Translations under genes and position numbers: made by a program
The notes under the pieces: generated by a model
The model's database searches: none
Seen by the model: only the letters and a program-made list of their open reading frames with translations
Told to the model about the DNA's origin: nothing
Assembly: GCA_020532185.1 (NCBI GenBank)
Contig: JAJBBH010000101.1
Span: forward strand, 1 to 49,286
DNA from: Candidatus Cloacimonadota bacterium
GTDB lineage: Bacteria; Cloacimonadota; Cloacimonadia; Cloacimonadales; WRIO01
DNA: 49,286 bases
Reading direction: 5' to 3'
Shown here: positions 44,460 through 49,286 of the stretch, one piece after another
How the letters are laid out: the number at the start of each line of letters is the position of its first letter
Numbering within the stretch: position 1 is the stretch's first letter

Positions 44460-45634
44460 TGGAACGTGTTTACATGGATAATTGTATGACTACAAAACCA
44501 GACCCAGAAGTAATTTCTGCTATGATGCCATATTTTACCGATAAGTATTATTTCCCAGCAAATTTTGTATCGACAGGATCTAATACTCAAAATGATTTGG
44601 CTGAATTTAAGCAGATTATTGCCAATTCAATGGGTGCAAAAACCAACGAAATTCATTTTACAAGCGGAGGTACATCTGCTAATAATATAGGTATTAAAGG
44701 CTATTTAATGGCTAACTCAAATAAGGGTACACATATTATTTGTTCAGTAATTGACTACCCAGATATTCTCACAAATGCTGCTTTCTTTGAAAACAGCGGT
44801 TTTGAGGTAACATATTTAAATGCAGATTATGATGGATTTGTCGATTTAGATGAGCTTAAAGCAGCTATCAGACCAGATACTATTATGGTCATGACTACTT
44901 TTGCTAATCATGTAATGGGTACAATCCAACCTATTAAAGAAATGAGAAAAATAATTGACGAGACTAACCAAAACATAGCTCTCTTTGTTGATGCAGGTCA
45001 CGCTTATGGACGCATTGATATCGATGTAAATGAGTATGGTATTGACTTGATGAGTGTTAGTGCTCATAAGATTCATGGACCTCAAGGTGTTGGAGCTCTT
45101 TATGTACGAAGCGGTCTGCAGCTTGCCAGCACAAAACACGGTATCAATAGAATAGATTCTTTAGATACAGGTGGTATTAGTATAGCCGGTATTGCCGGTT
45201 TTGCAAAAGCTGTACAGCTACAGTTCTCTAATTTGCAGGCTCATATAGCAAAAATGGTTGCCTTACGAAATAGACTTTATGAAGGTATCAAAAAGAATAT
45301 TCCACATATTTTGTTAAATGGACCTGAAGGCAATAAAAGAATAGCTCATAATCTCAATGTCTCTTTTGACTATATCGAAGGCGAAGCAATTCTCATGATG
45401 TTAGATGTCAATAATATAACTGTCGCAACTGGCAGTGCATGTGCCTCACAAGGCTTAAAGCCAAACTATATTCTCATGGCAACAGGAAGAAATTTCGTAC
45501 AATCTCACGGCTCAATTAGATTTACTCTAAGTAGATTTACTACAGAAGAAGAAGTAGATTATGTAATCGAAAAGCTTACTACTATTGTCGAAGAACTTCG
45601 CTCACGTAGTCCTTTATATGAAAAGAATAAATAA
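44459..45634 (+). CDS. iscS: Divergent NifS/IscS-type cysteine desulfurase
   Basis: 391 residues, class V PLP enzyme. PLP lysine K204 in SVSAHKIHGPQGVGALYV, PLP aspartate D178 in FVDAG, catalytic cysteine C328 in TGSACASQG, and SIRFTLSRFTTEEEV near the end support sulfur transfer from cysteine. Several usual residues are changed: the PLP-stacking His of 'EHxAxL' is Tyr (IDYPDIL), the Gln after the PLP Asp is His (DAGH), and the GGGQExxxRSGT loop reads RIDSLDTGG. ATG 44459 overlaps the iscR stop (TGATG), with AGGAG five bases upstream; ATG 44456 is the alternative. It is followed by the scaffold gene. Confidence 0.87.
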   Translation: MERVYMDNCMTTKPDPEVISAMMPYFTDKYYFPANFVSTGSNTQNDLAEFKQIIANSMGAKTNEIHFTSGGTSANNIGIKGYLMANSNKGTHIICSVIDYPDILTNAAFFENSGFEVTYLNADYDGFVDLDELKAAIRPDTIMVMTTFANHVMGTIQPIKEMRKIIDETNQNIALFVDAGHAYGRIDIDVNEYGIDLMSVSAHKIHGPQGVGALYVRSGLQLASTKHGINRIDSLDTGGISIAGIAGFAKAVQLQFSNLQAHIAKMVALRNRLYEGIKKNIPHILLNGPEGNKRIAHNLNVSFDYIEGEAILMMLDVNNITVATGSACASQGLKPNYILMATGRNFVQSHGSIRFTLSRFTTEEEVDYVIEKLTTIVEELRSRSPLYEKNK

Positions 45635-45648
45635 GATAGGAGTAAAAA

Positions 45649-46275
45649 ATGCAGTACTCACAAAAAGTTTTAGATCACTTTATGAAACCACATAATATTG
45701 GTGTCTTAGAAAACCCTTCTATTATCGCAACTGAAGGAAGCCCTGCCTGTGGAGATCAAGTAACATTCTACCTCCAGATAAACGATGATTCTCACGTAAT
45801 TGAAGATATTAGCTTTCAATCTTATGGTTGTGCATCAAATATTGCAACTGCGTCCATAGTTACAGATCTTGTTAAAGGAAAGACAATCGAAGAAGCAAAA
45901 GAAGTATCTTGGAAAGATGCAACTAATGAGCTTGACGGCTTACCACCAGTCAAATTACATTGCTCTGTATTGGCTATTGACACTCTACGCCTTGCAATTA
46001 AAAAATATGAAATTGAAAAAGGCTTAAGAGATCCAGAGCCTTTCTCAAAAGACGTTATTATCGAGGAACTGCGTTCTGTAATTTATCCACAAGCTGGTGA
46101 AGATATTATTACGCTTAAGATGGTAAAATATGTTCGTCTTGATGATGATGGCACTGTCTATATTGATTTAGATATACCAAAATTTGACCAAAATCGAAGT
46201 ACTGTTGTTGATGAAGTCAAAGAACATCTTGAGAAATACCCAGAAATCAAAGACTTGAAAATCACACTTGCCTAA
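45649..46275 (+). CDS. iscU: IscU-type Fe-S scaffold fused to a MIP18/DUF59-like domain
   Basis: 208 residues. The IscU/NifU_N domain (1-about 125) has all cluster ligands: C34 and D36 in GSPACGD, C61 in YGCASNIA and C105 in LHCSVLA. After a linker (about 126-134), residues about 135-208 (VIIEELRSVIYPQAGEDI, then VRLDDDGTVYIDLDI and a helix-strand end) match the MIP18/DUF59 fold found in SufT and CIA2. The usual LPPVKLHCS context shows Pro-Pro-Val for the IscU LPPVK motif that HscA recognises, yet no hscA, hscB or ferredoxin follows. AGGAG lies six bases before the ATG. Confidence 0.85.
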   Translation: MQYSQKVLDHFMKPHNIGVLENPSIIATEGSPACGDQVTFYLQINDDSHVIEDISFQSYGCASNIATASIVTDLVKGKTIEEAKEVSWKDATNELDGLPPVKLHCSVLAIDTLRLAIKKYEIEKGLRDPEPFSKDVIIEELRSVIYPQAGEDIITLKMVKYVRLDDDGTVYIDLDIPKFDQNRSTVVDEVKEHLEKYPEIKDLKITLA

Positions 46276-46290
46276 CAATATATAATTCAG

Positions 46291-46355
46291 CTGATTCGTA
46301 GATGTTTGAGATAGTCGTTTTCAAAATAAAACTATCATTAAAGACTACGAATCAG
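46291..46355. terminator. Large palindrome between convergent iscU and btuC, likely bidirectional terminator
   Basis: CTGATTCGTAG (46291-46301) and CTACGAATCAG (46345-46355) are perfect inverted arms; a second nested pair GATAGT (46310-46315) / ACTATC (46331-46336) lies inside. It is followed by TTTTG on the plus strand. Position between the iscU stop (46275) and the btuC stop (46416) fits termination in both directions. Confidence 0.7.
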
Positions 46356-46415
46356 TTTTGCATACTCAAAAAAGCATAATTCACACTATACATTTTGTCA
46401 AAGATCTATAATTGC

Positions 46416-47333
46416 CTATTTTTTTCTGATAAGCAATAAATATATAAATACTGGGCAACCTATAAATGATGTAATAATGCCCACTGGAAGCTCAATAACT
46501 GTTAAATTAAACGCAAGCAAATCGCATAGCATTAAAAAGCTTGCGCCATATATGACTGACAATGGAAAAACCTTTTTTTGATCTGCATTGACCAAAAGCC
46601 TCACAAAATGAGGTATTATCAACCCAATAAAGCCAATAATACCAGCATAAGCAACAGAAACACCTGTGAGAATTGAACCAACAATAAATACTTTTAACCT
46701 CAGCTTTTTTACATCAACGCCAATACTTTGTGCAGCATCATCACCTGTGGTCAAGATATTCAACGCATTTGATTGAGAATAAAGATAGACCAAAAAGAAA
46801 ATACTTATCGCAAAGCTAAAAAGAAATATATACCATTCAGTTTTATTGAATATATGACCAAGATTACCCATCAAGACTTGCAAAATCAAGCCGACATCTT
46901 TTTGAAATATATACATCAAAAAAGAGATAATCGCAGAGATAAACATACCAATTATGATACCAGAAAATAGCAGCTTGGTTTTGTCTAAATACCCTCCACG
47001 CGAGCTTAAAGCCCAGACAATGACAATACTGAGTAATGCACCCATAAAGCCAAATAGAGGTGAGAATATATAAGCCCCTACCAAGCCTGCTATGATACTG
47101 CCCAATGCAGCCCCTGAAGAAACACCCAATATATAAGGCTCTGCTAAAGGATTGTTTAGCAATATCTGAAATACCGAACCTGTGCCTGATAAAATCATAC
47201 CAACCAAAATAGTTAGAAGCAGTCGTGGCAATCGCACATTAAGATATATATAGGAATTTGTATAGTTAATGGCACTATAAACCACCACAAGCACGATAAA
47301 CAAGAGTATTGCTAAACTAAAACGTCTATTCAT
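46416..47333 (-). CDS. btuC: FecCD-family ABC permease (BtuC-like)
   Basis: 305 residues with about nine to ten membrane segments. The FecCD signature RLPRLLLTILVGMILSGTG is at 33-51 and NPLAEPYILGVSSGAALG follows near 66. IGFIGLIIPHFVRLLV near 230-245 is the ATPase-coupling region. It transports cobalamin, haem or siderophores; the upstream btuF and riboswitch favour cobalamin. It is slightly shorter than usual at the N-terminus, starting right at the first helix. It overlaps btuF by 8 bases. Confidence 0.92.
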   Translation of the reverse strand: MNRRFSLAILLFIVLVVVYSAINYTNSYIYLNVRLPRLLLTILVGMILSGTGSVFQILLNNPLAEPYILGVSSGAALGSIIAGLVGAYIFSPLFGFMGALLSIVIVWALSSRGGYLDKTKLLFSGIIIGMFISAIISFLMYIFQKDVGLILQVLMGNLGHIFNKTEWYIFLFSFAISIFFLVYLYSQSNALNILTTGDDAAQSIGVDVKKLRLKVFIVGSILTGVSVAYAGIIGFIGLIIPHFVRLLVNADQKKVFPLSVIYGASFLMLCDLLAFNLTVIELPVGIITSFIGCPVFIYLLLIRKK

Positions 47334-48147
47334 AAATCACACTTCTTAAGAGCTTTACTCCCTCTATATTACGAGGTGTTGCACGCACAATTAAGTCTGG
47401 ATTTACATCTTCTATTGTATAAATTTCATTATTTTTCACAGCATTAATATGTTCCCAACCTTTTCTGTTTTTGATAGTATCTTTGTCAATACCAGGATAT
47501 GTGGTGATAATGACATCGGGATTTGCCAAAATTATGCTTTCATTTTTCACGCGACTATAATCACGTTCAAGAACTGGAAATATATTGATGCCACCAGCAA
47601 GCTCAACAAGGCTGCCTATATAAGACTCGGCAGACACGCTCATGATCGGGTCATTATATATTTCAACAAAGACTTTTTTGGGGTTCTTTGGCTGATAATT
47701 CTTTAATTCATCAATGTCTTCTTTTAGCTCTGAGATTAGTTTTTCTGCGTTCTTTTCGGTTTTGGTAATGATACCAAGCTCGGTGATTGCAGCAAACATC
47801 TCATCAATACTCTTGGGATAAATCGAGATTACTTTAATACCAAGCTTCTCTAAATCTTTGGCTACTCCCTCCTGTTCAAGAGAAGAAGTTATCACATATT
47901 CAGGTCTTAATAAAGCAATTTTCTCGAGATTTACTTGCCCAAAATTACCGACCTTTTCTTTGAATTGCAATATTTGTGGAAAATTACATTCCTCAGTGAC
48001 TCCAATTATTTGCCCATCACCTGCAATTTTTACAATAATTTCGGCTAATTCTGGTGAGATAACAACGATACCATTTTTGGGCAATTCTTGTTGACATGCC
48101 ATAATCACTAAAGATAAGAGGAAGATTATTAAAAAAGTTTTTTTCAT
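47326..48147 (-). CDS. btuF: BtuF-like cobalamin-binding lipoprotein
   Basis: 273 residues. Lipoprotein signal ending VIMACQQE; class III binding-protein fold with GVTEECNFP (family: 'GxTxxCxxP'), KVGNFGQVNLEKIALLRPE and VISIYPKSIDEM. The ATG at 48147 is chosen because AAAGGA is about eight bases upstream; the ATG at 48156 overlaps that ribosome site. It is the first gene after the cobalamin riboswitch and is translationally coupled to btuC. Family assignment is supported independently by the riboswitch. Confidence 0.9.
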   Translation of the reverse strand: MKKTFLIIFLLSLVIMACQQELPKNGIVVISPELAEIIVKIAGDGQIIGVTEECNFPQILQFKEKVGNFGQVNLEKIALLRPEYVITSSLEQEGVAKDLEKLGIKVISIYPKSIDEMFAAITELGIITKTEKNAEKLISELKEDIDELKNYQPKNPKKVFVEIYNDPIMSVSAESYIGSLVELAGGINIFPVLERDYSRVKNESIILANPDVIITTYPGIDKDTIKNRKGWEHINAVKNNEIYTIEDVNPDLIVRATPRNIEGVKLLRSVIYE

Positions 48148-48179
48148 GCTTTGCATCCTTTCTACAAGCTTTTTGCCAT

Positions 48180-48393
48180 TGTCTTTAGATGCAGTGCATG
48201 CTATTTATAGCAATATTTCTCATCTTCCGCGAGAAACACTCTAAAGACATATGGCAGGTTTCCTGGCTTTCAGCGGGTTGTGTGATTAAACCTTCCCATT
48301 TAACAGTGGTTTAATCTCCCTTTTGGCTGATTACAGTGGCGGAGACCGCTCTCGCTTTTCACGAGATTCCCTTCAACACCGATATGTCTGTCA
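48180..48393 (-). promoter_or_regulatory. Cobalamin riboswitch controlling btuF-btuC
   Basis: Minus strand, aptamer about 48393-48245. Reading 5' to 3': P1 strand AGACATAT (48389-48382), CGGTG, the conserved core GAGAGCGGTCTCCGCCACTG, TAATCAGCC, ATGGGAAGG, the B12 box AGCCAGGAAACCTGCC (48268-48253), and the P1 return ATATGTCT (48252-48245). Downstream, TCTAAAGACA (48189-48180) is a perfect complement to the P1 return region TGTCTTTAGA (48249-48240), and TGCATC (48193-48188) can pair with GATGCA at the btuF ribosome site (48157-48152). A likely -35 TTGACA lies at 48451-48456 upstream. Binding of cobalamin should repress btuFC, as in this riboswitch class. Confidence 0.93.
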
Positions 48394-48544
48394 CAAAAGT
48401 GACATAATCACAAAATATTAATATGATTTTTGTGTCAAGCGAAAAGTATATTTAATTTTTTGAGTGAGTTTTTTTGAACAAAATACTCTACTTTTTCTTG
48501 TTATTTTGTGCTATTTTTTCATTTTTAATATAAGCTCTATAAAA

Positions 48545-48649
48545 CTCCATTTAAACCCCTATTGATGCCCCTTTCATACCCTTTACACTCCTACTACTTC
48601 TCCAAGATAGCAGGAGGATGGTAACGGGATGGTAACGGGATGGTATAAG
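48545..48649 (+). repeat. 11-bp-phased C-tract / hairpin / G-tract element, copy 2
   Basis: Left arm with C-runs about every 11 bases (48547-48548, 48556-48559, 48568-48571, 48579-48581, 48590-48591, 48602-48603). Then the hairpin TTCTCC-AAGATAGCA-GGAGGA (48598-48618), and the right arm with GGTAACGGGAT twice in tandem (48620-48630 and 48631-48641). The tandem is the reverse complement of the CATCCCGTTAC units in copy 1, where they sit on the left arm. The loop sequence is identical in both copies. Confidence 0.85.
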
Positions 48650-49097
48650 AAATCATTGTTGTTTAAAAGAAGGTAATTCTGAGCAAAAAAATGATAAAAA
48701 TTAATGTTAAATCATGTATTTTGAAAAAGAATTTTGACAGTTATGAATATTGCTTTAGAATTATTAAAAAGACTTATTTGGATAAAAAATATAATAATTG
48801 TGATCTGGCTCCAAAAAAATTGATAAAACTCGTACGACCATTAGGCTTGATTATTTATTTGGTCTTTCGAACGGCAGCAGAGAATAATAGAAAACAAAAA
48901 ATATACTTGACATCTACGATGATAATTGCCAAAGTAGTATTGAAAATAATATTAAGGAGTTATGATTTAATACTATCTGGTACATATTAATTGATTTATC
49001 AAGATGTTTGATTGTTTACACATTAATAAATATATTTTTTAAAGAACCAAACTGATTTCAATTTGTAAATGCTTCATAGCTGCTTATAAATAGTAAA
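48650..49097. other. Intergenic region without a supported gene
   Basis: It contains an open frame of 99 codons (48691-48990, plus strand) with no ribosome site and no recognisable domain, so I do not call it a gene. A good AAGGAG followed by a three-codon frame occurs near 48953-48966. The stretch separates the B12 riboswitch region from the AlbA_2 gene. Confidence 0.5.
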
Positions 49098-49286
49098 ATG
49101 CCAATAATGATAAAAGAAGCTCAAATGTATGAATTAAACACTATTAAAGAACAAATCAGTAAAGGAGAATCCCTTTATATTGAGTTCAAAGAGTTTTTTA
49201 GCAAAGCCAATGACATAGCAGCAGAAATAGTTGCTTTTGCAAATTCAGAAGGTGGAGATATATTCTTTGGTATAGCTGACAATGGA
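49098..49286 (+). CDS. AlbA_2 (Schlafen AAA_4-type) domain protein, N-terminal fragment at the right edge
   Basis: 63 residues visible, open to the edge. The motif set ESLYIEFKEFF, IAAEIVAFANSEGGDIFFG and IADNG is characteristic of the AlbA_2/Schlafen AAA_4 domain found in putative DNA/RNA-binding regulators and ATPases, often in accessory regions. The start is uncertain: ATG at 49098, 49107 and 49125 are in frame, none with a strong ribosome site. The rest of the gene and hence its output domain lie outside the window. Confidence 0.85.
   Translation, partial: MPIMIKEAQMYELNTIKEQISKGESLYIEFKEFFSKANDIAAEIVAFANSEGGDIFFGIADNG

Noticed and set aside
48691-48990. 99-codon open frame on the plus strand
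   Set aside because: No ribosome site, no recognisable domain, unusual composition and located in a low-complexity AT-rich gap; not enough to call a gene.
1-49286. CRISPR arrays, tRNA or rRNA genes, complete insertion sequences
   Set aside because: Scanned all intergenic regions by eye on both strands; no repeat-spacer pattern, cloverleaf, rRNA segment or transposase frame was recognised.

Overview
This is an AT-rich window (about one third G+C by eye) from a diderm, probably anaerobic or microaerophilic bacterium. The outer membrane is evident from BamA, a TonB-dependent receptor and an ExbB/ExbD/TonB motor. Two secreted proteins end in a C-terminal 'YPNP...IYN..G..V...GIYY' sorting domain, as in the FCB group (Bacteroidota, Cloacimonadota, Fibrobacterota and relatives). 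Strong Shine-Dalgarno sequences and TTGACA-type promoters argue against Bacteroidota proper. My best guess is Cloacimonadota or a close FCB relative, from gene content only.

Layout. (1) 1-10602, minus strand: a tightly overlapping operon exbB-exbD-tonB-folP-cdaA-coaE-bamA-batD-batE-murJ, combining envelope energisation and biogenesis, folate, CoA and c-di-AMP synthesis; murJ runs off the left edge. (2) 10731-15956, minus: glmS, a membrane-anchored coiled-coil protein, a tandem-domain ThyX and a DeoC with an N-terminal cysteine cluster. (3) 15957-16511: intergenic, with the first copy of an unusual 11-bp-phased hairpin element. (4) 16512-25091, minus: DUF3332 lipoprotein, rarA, NUDIX, aroK, a two-subunit CoA-transferase, DUF445-like and TPM proteins, ribBA, a small Cys-rich protein and a REC-PP2C regulator. 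(5) 25135-29947, minus: adk-trkH-trkA-(HAMP-PAS)-rluD, a K+ uptake operon. (6) 30043-37035: a sorted surface protein, a secreted unknown and an orphan OpuAC-type binding lipoprotein on minus; two chemoreceptors on plus, one soluble with a C-terminal hemerythrin domain. (7) 37230-39461: a TPR-adenylate cyclase. (8) 39733-48393: a vitamin B12 acquisition region. A seven-bladed beta-propeller resembling Bacteroides BtuG, a BtuB-like receptor and a BtuD-like ATPase lie on one side; btuC and btuF, under a cobalamin riboswitch, on the other. Between them on the opposite strand is a compact Fe-S cassette (Rrf2 regulator, divergent cysteine desulfurase, IscU fused to a MIP18/DUF59-like domain). (9) 48394-49286: the second copy of the 11-bp-phased element and the start of an AlbA_2 (Schlafen AAA_4-type) gene cut by the right edge.

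How the parts connect. ExbB/ExbD/TonB would energise the B12 receptor. CdaA would make c-di-AMP, and the TrkA-type RCK protein is a plausible target by analogy with Gram-positive Ktr systems. The points most worth following are the phased hairpin element, the sorted BtuG-like propeller, the reduced Fe-S cassette with its aberrant desulfurase, and the B12 riboswitch expression platform. I saw no tRNA, rRNA, CRISPR array or complete insertion sequence.
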